NCBI GenBank assembly: GCA_013036105.1
Contig: JAAXCX010000001.1
Location: 248,001-312,000, forward strand
From: Vulcanimicrobiota bacterium
GTDB taxonomy: Bacteria > Vulcanimicrobiota > Vulcanimicrobiia > Vulcanimicrobiales > Vulcanimicrobiaceae
Reading direction: 5' to 3'
DNA: 64,000 nucleotides
Below are positions 50,134 through 60,326 of this stretch, piece after piece (positions within the stretch are counted from its first letter, which is position 1; each line of letters begins with the position of its first letter). The notes beneath the pieces are model-generated. The model was not told where the DNA came from, searched no databases, and worked only from the letters and a program-made list of their open reading frames with translations. Made by a program: the position numbers and the translations under genes.

Positions 50134-50649
50134 ATGATACGAGGCATTGTTCTTGGCGTGGTGGCCACGCTCGCAGTCGCGGCACTGGCTGCTTACCTGA
50201 CGATCCGGTCGGGGATAGTCTCCGCGGCCGCGGACGAGCGCGTTCCTAAACTGGAACGGTGGGCGGCAAAAACCTCGCTGCGCGCGTCATTTGTGCGCAA
50301 CCGCGTTGCGGACATAAAAAATCCGCTGCCCGCCAGTGATGCGAACCTCGCGGCCGGGCTCAAGTTGTACTCGCAGAATTGCGCCGTCTGCCATGGCGGT
50401 GCCGGAGGCCGTCCGAGCAACATCGCCGCCGGACTTTATCAGGATCCGCCGCAGTTTCACCGCGAGGGCGTTTCGGACGATCCGCCCGGCAAAGTCTATT
50501 GGCAGATCGACCACGGCATCCGCTGGACCGGCATGCCGTCTTTCGGTAAAGCGCTCAGTGAAAAACAGCTTTGGCAGCTGACGCTCTTCGTGCAGCACAT
50601 CGATACGCTGCCGCCGGACGTGCAGCGCGCATGGGGGCAGGTCCGCTGA
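50134..50649 (+). CDS. Membrane-anchored cytochrome c
   Basis: 171 residues. One N-terminal helix (about 3-24) anchors a class I cytochrome c domain with the heme motif CAVCH (in LYSQNCAVCHGGAG) and an axial methionine in GMPSFGKAL. The order fits a mono-heme electron carrier of the cbb3/CccA-type family. ATG 50134; the stop overlaps the MgtC-like gene. A role in respiration beside complex I is plausible. Confidence 0.87.
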   Translation: MIRGIVLGVVATLAVAALAAYLTIRSGIVSAAADERVPKLERWAAKTSLRASFVRNRVADIKNPLPASDANLAAGLKLYSQNCAVCHGGAGGRPSNIAAGLYQDPPQFHREGVSDDPPGKVYWQIDHGIRWTGMPSFGKALSEKQLWQLTLFVQHIDTLPPDVQRAWGQVR

Positions 50650-51320
50650 TGGTGGATTTCACGTTTTCGCCGCTGCTTGGCATTGCCGGAGCTGCAGTCC
50701 TGGGCGGTATCCTCGGCTTGCAGCGTCAGGCGGCGCAAAAAGCGGCGGGTTTTCGTACGCACTTGATCGTTGCGACTGCGGCAGCCGCATTTACGGCGAT
50801 GGGCGCGCACTTGCACGACACGCGTATCCCTTCATATATCGTCGTCGGCATCGGCTTTTTGGGAGCGGGCGCGATCATTCGGCAAGGTGCCACCGCTCAC
50901 GGGCTGACGACCGCCGCCAGCATTTGGATGTCGGCGGCGATCGGATTGCTGCTCGGCTATTCCAACGGATTCGGGCTCGCGGCCGGATTGGTCGCGACGG
51001 CGATTACGCTGGGGGCACTGTCAATTTCGGATGACGTCCTCATGCGCGTCTTTCGTATGCGCCGCAAGGTCGCTTTGTTGGTGACGTGCACGCCGGGTGC
51101 GCAACTCATGCAGGCGATCGACGGCGTTTTGCGGGCCGAGAAGATCGCCTTCGAGAGTGAAATGGTTTCCATCATTGCCGATACGGAGAGCGATTGCGTC
51201 GAGCTGCGCTACAGCGTTACGCTGGAAATGGGACGCCGGCTGAGCGCGGTCGCCGAGCGCATCAGCGCGCTCTCGGGCGTGCGTCGCGTGGAGGCGAGCG
51301 AACAGTTTTTCGCCGGCTGA
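50649..51320 (+). CDS. MgtC/SapB-family membrane protein
   Basis: 223 residues. N-terminal membrane domain with the family motifs GGILGLQRQAAQKAAGFRTH and GIGFLGAGAIIRQGATAHGL, then TTAASIWMSAAIGLLLGY. The C-terminal 80 residues form an ACT-like soluble domain. MgtC proteins relate to Mg2+ limitation and ATP-synthase control in pathogens; here the role is unknown. ATG 50649 overlaps the cytochrome stop. Confidence 0.88.
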   Translation: MVDFTFSPLLGIAGAAVLGGILGLQRQAAQKAAGFRTHLIVATAAAAFTAMGAHLHDTRIPSYIVVGIGFLGAGAIIRQGATAHGLTTAASIWMSAAIGLLLGYSNGFGLAAGLVATAITLGALSISDDVLMRVFRMRRKVALLVTCTPGAQLMQAIDGVLRAEKIAFESEMVSIIADTESDCVELRYSVTLEMGRRLSAVAERISALSGVRRVEASEQFFAG

Positions 51321-51643
51321 GCGTTTGGCTTGGGATCGATGCGCGCAAGAGCGCGGCGCTTCACCCGTCGCGATCCGTCGAACTCGAGCTGCCGCAAGGT
51401 GCCGCGCAGGCCCGGTGCCGTTACGGGATCGAGGGCGTACTGGGCGGCGTGGTGCGTGAAGAACATCCCGGAACGATCGAAGCGACGTTTGGGTTAATCG
51501 GTTCTGAACGCCTCACGTGCACGATCGCGGGTTTGGAGGGCGGACGATCGCGCGTGACGATCGAGACGCGGCGCGGAGCGCAAGCCGGCAGCCCGGCAGC
51601 TTCGCCGTACGTCAAAGCGTTGGCCGATTACTTAGCCGGCTGA
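51317..51643 (+). CDS. Hypothetical protein with unclear start
   Basis: Open frame continuing to 51643 with plausible coding sequence (LSVWLGIDARKSAALHPSRS, SVELELPQGAAQARCRYGIE, DYLAG end), about 108 residues. The first conventional start (TTG 51194) would overlap the MgtC-like gene by 127 bp; the only start at the gene junction is a CTG overlapping the MgtC stop. It ends 11 bp past the stop of the convergent serS, overlapping it. No known domain. Confidence 0.5.
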   Translation: MSVWLGIDARKSAALHPSRSVELELPQGAAQARCRYGIEGVLGGVVREEHPGTIEATFGLIGSERLTCTIAGLEGGRSRVTIETRRGAQAGSPAASPYVKALADYLAG

Positions 51644-52921
51644 GATTTTTTCCGCGCGCATATACGGCTGCAAAACGTTGGGGATGGCAACTGAACCATC
51701 GGGTTGCTGAAAATTTTCGAGAATCGCGAGCAGCGTCCGGCCGACGGCTAGGCCCGATCCGTTGAGCGTGTGCGCGAGTTCGGGTTTCGCTTTTGCGTCG
51801 CGCCGCAGACGGATCGCCGCGCGGCGGGATTGGAAATCCGTGCAATTCGAACACGAGCTGATCTCACGATACGCCTGCGAACTCGGAACCCAAACCTCGA
51901 GATCGTACGTCTTGGCCGGATTGAAGCCCACGTCGCCGGCACAGAGCGCGACGACGCGATAAGGCAGCTCGAGTTCGCGCAGTAAGTCCTCGGCGTCTTG
52001 CGTGAGCGCCTCAAGTGCACCGGCGGAATTTTCGGGCGCCGTCACCCAGACGAGCTCGACCTTTTCAAACTGGTGCTGGCGCAAGATTCCGCGCGTGTCT
52101 TTGCCGGCGGCGCCGGCTTCTTTGCGGAAGCACGGCGTGAAGGCGGCGTACTTGCGCGGAAGCGTATCGGCCGCCAGGATTTCGCCGCCGTGGAGCGCCG
52201 TGAGCGGAACCTCTGCCGTCGGTACGAGAAACAGCTCGGCGTCGTCGTCGCGAAACATCGCGTCGGCGAACTTGCTCAATTGACCCGTCGACCACATCGT
52301 GTCGCGCGACACCAGCAGCGGCGGGTTGATTTCGATGTAACCTTTTGCGGCGGCCCGATCGAGAAAAAATTGCGTGAGCGCGCGGGCCAAGCGCGCGCCC
52401 GGGCCAACGAGGATTGAGAAACGTGAGCCCGACAGTTTAGCCGCGCGCGGGAAGTCCAAGATGCCCAAGCGTTCGCCCAGCTCCCAGTGCGGCAGCGGAT
52501 CGAACGAAAACGTCGGAGGTTCGCCGCCCGTCCGCAAGACGATGTTTTTCGACGCGTCGTTTCCTTCGGGAACCGAGTCGTCCAAAATGTTCGGAGATTG
52601 GGAGAGCAACTCGTAGAGCGGCGAATGACGCTCGCTTGGCGCGAGCTCGCGCACGCGCGTTTCGAGCTGTTCTAAGCGTTGGGCCAATTCGTCAAGTTTT
52701 GGGCGCAGTTCGCGCGCGGCTGCCGCCTTGTCGGCTGCCTTGCCAATCTCGGCCGAGAGGCGGTTTTTCTCGGCCTGCGCGCTTTCCGCCGCAGTTAATG
52801 CGGAGCGGTACTCCTCGTCCAGGCGCAGAACTTCGTCGACGAACGCAGGATCGAGTCCGCGGCGTTTTGCAGAAAGCCGCACGCGCTCCGGATCGCGACG
52901 AATGAGTCCGACATCCAACAT
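51632..52921 (-). CDS. serS: Seryl-tRNA synthetase
   Basis: Charges serine onto tRNA-Ser in the cytoplasm. 429 residues. N-terminal coiled-coil arm (about 25-100, alternating charged residues) that grips the long variable arm of tRNA-Ser, then the class II core: motif 2 in PCFRKEAGAAGKDTRGILRQ and motif 3 in NGSGLAVGRTLLAILENFQQ. The start MLDVGLIRRDPERV is typical. Its ATG (52921) lies next to the divergent moeA start (52922/52940), so there is no intergenic space. Confidence 0.95.
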   Translation of the reverse strand: MLDVGLIRRDPERVRLSAKRRGLDPAFVDEVLRLDEEYRSALTAAESAQAEKNRLSAEIGKAADKAAAARELRPKLDELAQRLEQLETRVRELAPSERHSPLYELLSQSPNILDDSVPEGNDASKNIVLRTGGEPPTFSFDPLPHWELGERLGILDFPRAAKLSGSRFSILVGPGARLARALTQFFLDRAAAKGYIEINPPLLVSRDTMWSTGQLSKFADAMFRDDDAELFLVPTAEVPLTALHGGEILAADTLPRKYAAFTPCFRKEAGAAGKDTRGILRQHQFEKVELVWVTAPENSAGALEALTQDAEDLLRELELPYRVVALCAGDVGFNPAKTYDLEVWVPSSQAYREISSCSNCTDFQSRRAAIRLRRDAKAKPELAHTLNGSGLAVGRTLLAILENFQQPDGSVAIPNVLQPYMRAEKISAG

Positions 52922-52939
52922 ATGAAGGAACGGCGCATT

Positions 52940-54178
52940 ATGCGAGGTTTGCAAAGCGACCTGCAAACGATAGGTTTTCGGAACGACGCGCTGCTCGCTC
53001 CCGAACAGGCGCTCGCGCTCTTTTTTTCACGCGCGCAGCTGCGCGAGCGCGCGGTTGAGGTTGTTGCGTTTGAAGCCGCCGCCGGGCGCGTTCTGGCCAA
53101 GCCGGTGATTGCCGGTGACGCGTATCCGGCGGTCGCGCGCTCGGCGATGGACGGTTTTGCCGTGCGGTCCCGCGAGTTGCCGGGCACCTTGCATATCGAC
53201 GGTGAGATCCGGATGGGACACGCGTGGACGGGCGAGCTCGGATCCGGAGGCGCCATCCGCATCCCGACCGGCGGAGCGTTGCCCGCGGGCGCCGATTGCG
53301 TGGTGCCCATTGAGGACGCGCAAGTTGCCGGCGCAGACGTCCGGATTGAAGCGGCCGTCCCGGCCGGCGCGAGCGTGGTTCCGGCGGGTTCGGATATGCG
53401 TGCGGGAGAGACGCTATTAGAAGAAGGACGGCGCATCGGCGGCGCGGAGCTCGGCGTGATCGCCGCGCTCGGATTGACGAGTCTCCCCGTCTATGCGGTT
53501 CCGGTGTTTGGCATCGTCAGCAGCGGCGACGAGATCGTCGACGTTCCTTCCAAGCCCGGGCCGGCGCAAGTGCGCGACTCCAACCGGTGGGCGCTGGCGG
53601 CAAAACTCACGCGGTTCGGGGCTTCCGCCCGGCACTACCCGATCGCGCCCGACGACGAAACGGCATACGCGCGTATTCTGCAGGCGGCGGTCAGCGAATG
53701 CGACGGTGTGCTCTTGAGCGGCGGATCTTCCGTGGGTCTGCGCGATCTCACGCCGCGCCTGGTGGAACGCTGCGGATCGCCCGGGGTCATCGTGCACGGC
53801 CTGCGCGTCAAACCTGGAAAACCGACAGTGCTGGCGTCGGTGCAAGGCAAGCCGGTGATCGGCCTGCCGGGAAATCCCGCCTCGGCGCTGATGATCCTCG
53901 AGGCGGTCGCGGGGGCGATCGTCGCGCAGCTCGCCGGCGCATTTCCCCAGCGCGCGGAAGTCGAGGCCGTGCTGGCAGCTCCGGTGCGCAAACGGCTGGG
54001 ATGGACACAGTTCGTTCCGGTGCGGCTGGAAGGCGCTGGAATCTGTACCGCGTTTCCTTTAGACATGCACTCCGCTTCGGTGAGCGTGCTCGCGCGCGCA
54101 AGCGGATTTCTCATTTTGGGCGAAACGGTAGAGTCCGCCGCGGCCGGCGAGACCGTGACCGCGATGCGCTTCTTATAA
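52940..54178 (+). CDS. moeA: Molybdopterin molybdenumtransferase
   Basis: Inserts molybdenum into adenylylated molybdopterin. 412 residues with the MoeA domains in order: VAFEAAAGRVLAKPVIAGDA with ARSAMDGFAV, IRIPTGGALPAGADCVVPIE, GIVSSGDEIVDV, LLSGGSSVGLRDLTPRLVER and KPVIGLPGNPASALMILE. ATG 52940 follows AAGGA at about 10 bases; ATG 52922 is the alternative and abuts the divergent serS start. AAGGGGGACG separates it from the next gene. Confidence 0.93.
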   Translation: MRGLQSDLQTIGFRNDALLAPEQALALFFSRAQLRERAVEVVAFEAAAGRVLAKPVIAGDAYPAVARSAMDGFAVRSRELPGTLHIDGEIRMGHAWTGELGSGGAIRIPTGGALPAGADCVVPIEDAQVAGADVRIEAAVPAGASVVPAGSDMRAGETLLEEGRRIGGAELGVIAALGLTSLPVYAVPVFGIVSSGDEIVDVPSKPGPAQVRDSNRWALAAKLTRFGASARHYPIAPDDETAYARILQAAVSECDGVLLSGGSSVGLRDLTPRLVERCGSPGVIVHGLRVKPGKPTVLASVQGKPVIGLPGNPASALMILEAVAGAIVAQLAGAFPQRAEVEAVLAAPVRKRLGWTQFVPVRLEGAGICTAFPLDMHSASVSVLARASGFLILGETVESAAAGETVTAMRFL

Positions 54179-54186
54179 GGGGGACG

Positions 54187-55296
54187 ATGACGCAGAACGT
54201 GGAGTTTTTGGCGGCGCCGCACATTGAGGCGATTCCGCCGATGACGCCGTTCATCGGCCCCGAGCAGCTGATGCGCGAAGGCGGTCACGCGGAGTTGCTG
54301 CGGCTGGGAGCCAACGAAAGCGCCTTCGGTCCTTCGCCGCGCGCGGTCGAAGCGATGAGTGCGGAGCTGCCGCACATCTCGTGGTACGGCGATCCGGAGT
54401 CGTACGATCTTCGCCTAGCGCTGGCGGCACGCCACGGATGCGGAATCGAAAACATCAGCGTCGGATCGGGCATCGACGATCTGATGGGCTTGGCGGTGCG
54501 CGCCTTCGCAGCTCCCGGTGCGGTGACGCTGACGACGCGCGGAACCTATCCCACTTTCAATTATCACGTGATGGGATTCGGCGCGAAGCTCGCGACCGTT
54601 GATTACCGGCACGACGGAATGCTCGACGTCGACGCGCTGATCGAGACCTCAAAGCGCCTTCGTCCCGCGATCGTCTACGTCGCCAACCCCGACAATCCCA
54701 GCGGAACGCTGCTGCCCAAGGACGAGATCGTGCGGCTGTTTGAAGGATTGCCCGCCGAAACGCTGCTGTTTCTCGACGAAGCGTATGCCGACTTCGTGAC
54801 CGGTGATCTCCTGATTCCCGAGTTTATACACGGGCGGCTCCTGCGCGTGCGCACGTTTTCGAAAGCGTTTGGGATGGCCGGTGCGCGCATCGGTTACGCG
54901 ATCGCCACGCCGCGTAACGTCACCACGTTTCAGAAGATTCGCCTGCACTATGGCGTGAACCGCAATGCGCAGATCGGCGCGCTCGCTTCGCTGCAAGATC
55001 CCGAATTCGCGCAGCATGTCGCCGCTGAAACCGCGCGGGGCCGCGAAGACTATTACAAACTCGCGAGCTCCCTCGGGCGGCCTTACCTAGAGTCATGCAC
55101 GAACTTTGTCTGCATCGACTTCGGCGCCGCCGAGGTTGCGACGCAACTGATGAATGCGCTGCTGGCGCACGGCGTCTTCGTGCGCAAACCGGCCGCGCCG
55201 CCGCTGGATCGTTTCGTGCGCGTGAGCGTCGGCACGGCGGCGGAACGCGACGAATTTGCGGCGCGCCTGCGCGTACTCTGGCGCGAGATCGCATGA
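54187..55296 (+). CDS. hisC: Histidinol-phosphate aminotransferase-like PLP enzyme
   Basis: 369-residue class I/II aminotransferase. Motifs: RLGANESAFGPSPRAVEAM (N-terminal HisC hallmark), VYVANPDNPSGTLLP, LFLDEAYADFV and the PLP lysine in TFSKAFGMAGARIGYA. HisC is the natural call; CobD-type threonine-phosphate decarboxylase is the main alternative given the B12 genes elsewhere, but no his genes are adjacent. Strong GGGGG ribosome-binding site. Overlaps the metallophosphoesterase by 4 bp. Confidence 0.85.
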   Translation: MTQNVEFLAAPHIEAIPPMTPFIGPEQLMREGGHAELLRLGANESAFGPSPRAVEAMSAELPHISWYGDPESYDLRLALAARHGCGIENISVGSGIDDLMGLAVRAFAAPGAVTLTTRGTYPTFNYHVMGFGAKLATVDYRHDGMLDVDALIETSKRLRPAIVYVANPDNPSGTLLPKDEIVRLFEGLPAETLLFLDEAYADFVTGDLLIPEFIHGRLLRVRTFSKAFGMAGARIGYAIATPRNVTTFQKIRLHYGVNRNAQIGALASLQDPEFAQHVAAETARGREDYYKLASSLGRPYLESCTNFVCIDFGAAEVATQLMNALLAHGVFVRKPAAPPLDRFVRVSVGTAAERDEFAARLRVLWREIA

Positions 55297-56018
55297 GGTA
55301 CGCGGTCGTCTCCGATATCCACGGGAACCTCGAATCGTTGCAGGCGGCGCTCGCGCTGATGAAACCGGACGACGCGATTCTCTGCTTGGGCGACACGGTC
55401 GGTTACGGTCCCAACCCCAACGAGTGCCTGCACCTGATTCGCGAGCGCGCTCAGGAGTGCGTGCTGGGGAATCACGAAGTAGCGGCCCTGGACAACTTCG
55501 GCATTGAGTATTTCAATCCGGCGGCGCGTACGGCGATCGAATGGACGCAGGGCAAGATCGATCGCGAGTATATGGAGTGGCTGAATGGATTGGGATACGA
55601 AGTGCGGTTTCCGGAGTACTTGCTCGTGCACGGCGCACCCGTCAACTACTTTGAGTACATTCTGGACAAACGCCAAGCAAAAGCTGCTTTCGAGCGCACC
55701 GACGCGCCGCTCATCTTCGTCGGACACACGCATGTAGCGGAGTATTACTCGCTGGAGCCCGACGGGAGCATCGGACACGAACACCGCCAGCATGGCGGCG
55801 AACTCGACCTCGACCCCGCTAAGCGGTATATCATCGATGTGGGCAGCGTTGGCCAGCCGCGCGATCTGAATCCGCAGCCGTCGTTCGTTTTCTACGAACC
55901 AGAAAAAAAACGCATCGAGTGGGTTCGTTACGATTACCCGATCGCCGCGGTGCAGGAGAAGATTCTCGCAGCCGGCTTACCCGAGGTGCTTGCGCAGCGG
56001 CTGGAGCAAGGCCGGTGA
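55293..56018 (+). CDS. YfcE/MJ0936-type metallophosphoesterase
   Basis: 241 residues with all calcineurin-like metal motifs: VVSDIHGN (6-13), LGDTVGYGPNP, VLGNHE and VGHTHVAEYY, plus GSVGQPRD. Two-metal phosphodiesterase or phosphatase in the cytoplasm; substrate unknown (cyclic nucleotide or symmetrical dinucleotide hydrolysis are common in the family). Overlaps hisC and the thioesterase gene by ATGA/GTGA junctions. Confidence 0.9.
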   Translation: MRYAVVSDIHGNLESLQAALALMKPDDAILCLGDTVGYGPNPNECLHLIRERAQECVLGNHEVAALDNFGIEYFNPAARTAIEWTQGKIDREYMEWLNGLGYEVRFPEYLLVHGAPVNYFEYILDKRQAKAAFERTDAPLIFVGHTHVAEYYSLEPDGSIGHEHRQHGGELDLDPAKRYIIDVGSVGQPRDLNPQPSFVFYEPEKKRIEWVRYDYPIAAVQEKILAAGLPEVLAQRLEQGR

Positions 56019-56464
56019 GGACCGTTGATGACGGACGCTGTTTTGCCTGCGGTCCGGAAAATCCGATTGGGATGCATCTGCAGTTCGAACGAAGTGAGGA
56101 CGGCGTCCACGCGCGCGCGACGCTCGGCGAACAGTTTCAGGGCTGGCGCGGAATCGCGCACGGCGGCATCGCGCTGGCGCTGCTCGACGAGGCGATGGCC
56201 CACGCGGCCGGATACGCCGGCTACCGCGGCGTGACCGCCAGCATGAACGCGCGCTTTCGCAAACCGGTTCCGCTAGGATCGCCGATCGATATCGACGGCA
56301 AGATCAAATGGATGCGCCGCGACGTGCTGGAGATCGAAGCAAGCGTTCGCGATGGCGAGGGCAGCGTGCTCGTCGAAGCCGAAGGGCGCTTCGTCGCCAA
56401 AGGACGCGTCGAAGACGAGAACGATCGCCGAAATCCCAACGCAAGCGCGTCAACCTCTCGCTAG
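56015..56464 (+). CDS. PaaI-type hotdog-fold thioesterase
   Basis: 149 residues. The N-terminal CFACGPENPIGMHLQFERS and the hotdog helix WRGIAHGGIALALLDEAMAH place it among acyl-CoA thioesterases of the PaaI superfamily. The GTG at 56015 gives RTVDDGRCFACG, a normal start for this group. Cytoplasmic; substrate not known. Confidence 0.87.
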   Translation: MRTVDDGRCFACGPENPIGMHLQFERSEDGVHARATLGEQFQGWRGIAHGGIALALLDEAMAHAAGYAGYRGVTASMNARFRKPVPLGSPIDIDGKIKWMRRDVLEIEASVRDGEGSVLVEAEGRFVAKGRVEDENDRRNPNASASTSR

Positions 56465-56471
56465 TCGAAGA

Positions 56472-56957
56472 ATGGCTAAATCGAAACAGGTTCGGGCCGC
56501 CCAAAAAGTGGTCAAGAAAGCAGCGCCCGCGGTTGACAATAGGCGTGCGAGGCACGAGTTCCACATATTGGAGTCGCTCGAGGCCGGCATCGCGTTGACG
56601 GGCACCGAAATTAAATCGATCCGGGCGGGCGGCATCAGCCTCAATCAGGCTTACGCGCGTTTGCGCGACGGCGAAATGTGGCTGCTGGGCATGCACGTGC
56701 CCGCGTACAAACAGGGAAGTTTTTCCAACGTTGATCCGGATCGCCCGCGCAAGCTGTTGTTGCACAAAGACCAAATTGCACGCTTAGGGGGAAAGGCGTC
56801 GGAGAAGGGACTCACGCTCGTCCCGCTGCGGCTCTATTTCACGCGTGGAAAGGCGAAGATCGAGATCGGTCTGGCCCGCGGCAAAAAACTTTGGGACAAG
56901 CGCGCCGACACCGCCAAGCGGGACGTCGAGCGCGAGATCGCCCGTCACTCCCGCTGA
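56472..56957 (+). CDS. smpB: SsrA-binding protein
   Basis: Binds tmRNA and brings it to stalled ribosomes. 161 residues with an unusually basic N-terminus (about 1-22), then HEFHILESLEAGIALTGTEI, GLTLVPLRLYFTRGKAKIEI and the C-terminal tail KKLWDKRADTAKRDVEREIA. ATG 56472. No ssrA gene was seen in the window. One-base overlap with tilS (TGATG). Confidence 0.95.
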   Translation: MAKSKQVRAAQKVVKKAAPAVDNRRARHEFHILESLEAGIALTGTEIKSIRAGGISLNQAYARLRDGEMWLLGMHVPAYKQGSFSNVDPDRPRKLLLHKDQIARLGGKASEKGLTLVPLRLYFTRGKAKIEIGLARGKKLWDKRADTAKRDVEREIARHSR

Positions 56958-57841
56958 TGCGCGGCGCCAAACCGTTGCGTTCGATCGAACAGGCCGTCAA
57001 ACGGGAAGGCGCCCTGCGCGAGGGCGAGCATGTCTTGGTCGCGTGCAGCGGAGGCTCCGACAGCGTCGCACTCGCGGCGATTCTGGGCACGCTTTGCACA
57101 TCGCTTCGCTTGCGCCTAACGCTCGCGCACGTCAATCACGGTGCGCGGGCCTCCGCATGGCAAGACGAAGCGGTCGTCATGCGCGTCGCCGCAGCTCTGG
57201 GCCTTCCATTTAAAGTGGCGGCGCTGAAGCTGTCGCGGCATGGCGAGGCCGAGATGCGCGAAGCGCGTTATGAAGCGCTGGTCCGGCTCGCGCGCGAGGC
57301 CGGATGTTCGGCCGTCGCAACCGGCCACAACGCGAGCGATCAAACCGAGACGGTATTGCTGGCGCTCTTCCGCGGAACCGGCGCCGAGGGTTTGGCCGGC
57401 ATGCCGCCCCGCAGACCGCTGGCGGAGGGGGTCGATCTCGTGCGGCCGGTGCTCCGCTTGGAGCGTGAGGACCTGCGCTCCTATGCCGCTCACGTGGGTT
57501 TGCCGTATGCAATCGACCCGACCAACGCCGACCGCACGCTGCGGCGAAACGCGGTGAGAACAGCGCTTGCCGCGCTGCGGCCGCTCTTCCCGGGTTTGGA
57601 CGCGGCGGTCGCCCGCGCGGCCGAGGTGGTCGGTGCCGAGTTCCGGGCAACCCCCGCGGCGGCGGTGCGCAGGCAGGTTCGCGAGGCGCTGCGGGAGCAC
57701 GAAGCTCTGGATGGCGTCGATTTCGAACACATCGAGGCAGCGGTCCGCGCGCTTCAGCAGGGCGGTTCGGGCCGTTTCTTCATGGCGCGCGGGGTCGAAA
57801 TCGAAGTCGCGGGCGGTGCGCTAACCGTGCAGCGTAAGTGA
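56957..57841 (+). CDS. tilS: tRNA(Ile)-lysidine synthetase
   Basis: Modifies C34 of tRNA-Ile2 to lysidine. The PP-loop motif SGGSDS is at residues 31-36, followed by LAHVNHGARASAWQDE and ATGHNASDQTET. 294 residues is short: the C-terminal domain of E. coli TilS (about 430 residues) is mostly missing, as in many bacteria. ATG 56957 overlaps smpB; overlaps hpt by 4 bp. The order tilS-hpt-ftsH is common in bacteria. Confidence 0.93.
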   Translation: MRGAKPLRSIEQAVKREGALREGEHVLVACSGGSDSVALAAILGTLCTSLRLRLTLAHVNHGARASAWQDEAVVMRVAAALGLPFKVAALKLSRHGEAEMREARYEALVRLAREAGCSAVATGHNASDQTETVLLALFRGTGAEGLAGMPPRRPLAEGVDLVRPVLRLEREDLRSYAAHVGLPYAIDPTNADRTLRRNAVRTALAALRPLFPGLDAAVARAAEVVGAEFRATPAAAVRRQVREALREHEALDGVDFEHIEAAVRALQQGGSGRFFMARGVEIEVAGGALTVQRK

Positions 57842-58395
57842 AAGAGACCATCGAGAAGGCGCTCTTTTCGCCCGAAGAGATAGCCGCCGCCATCGACCGT
57901 CTGGCCAAGCAGATCGCGCGCGACTACGCAGGGCAACCGCTGCTGGTGTTGGGCGTGTTAAAGGGAGCGCTCTACGTCACGGTCGATCTGGTGCGCGCCC
58001 TGTCGCGCTTGCCGGACGGACCAAGCAGAATCGAACTCGATTTCATCGTCGTTTCCAGTTACGGAAACTCGAGCCGGTCGAGCGGAGAGGTGCGGTTGCT
58101 CAAAGATACCAGCGAGAAGATTGAGGGGCGAAACGTGCTCGTCGTCGAGGATATTATCGACAACGGGCTCACGCTGCAGTACCTTCGATCGTTACTTTCC
58201 GGACGCGAGCCCGCCAGCCTGAAATCGTGCGTGCTTTTCGACAAACCGTATCACCGGATTGTCGAGGTGCCCGTCGATTACACGGGTTTGACCGCGCCCG
58301 ACGTCTTCGTCGTAGGGTACGGTTTGGACTATCAAGAAAACTACCGCAACCTTCCCTACCTCGCGCAGCTGCAGTCTTGGGTATTTTCGGAATAA
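57838..58395 (+). CDS. hpt: Hypoxanthine phosphoribosyltransferase
   Basis: Purine salvage: hypoxanthine (or guanine) plus PRPP to the nucleotide. 185 residues. PRPP loop VLVVEDIIDNGLTL (100-113), pyrophosphate loop in LGVLKGALYV (38-47) and the flexible-loop segment VVSSYGNSSRSSGEVRLLKD. GTG start at 57838, inside the tilS end. Confidence 0.95.
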   Translation: MKETIEKALFSPEEIAAAIDRLAKQIARDYAGQPLLVLGVLKGALYVTVDLVRALSRLPDGPSRIELDFIVVSSYGNSSRSSGEVRLLKDTSEKIEGRNVLVVEDIIDNGLTLQYLRSLLSGREPASLKSCVLFDKPYHRIVEVPVDYTGLTAPDVFVVGYGLDYQENYRNLPYLAQLQSWVFSE

Positions 58396-58412
58396 CCGCC
58401 CCTTAAAATCCT

Positions 58413-60322
<1,910 letters not shown>

Positions 60323-60326
<4 letters not shown>

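Noticed and set aside
48570-50168. 532-residue minus-strand frame opposite the binding-protein gene
   Set aside because: Shadow frame; the plus strand has clear family 5 motifs.
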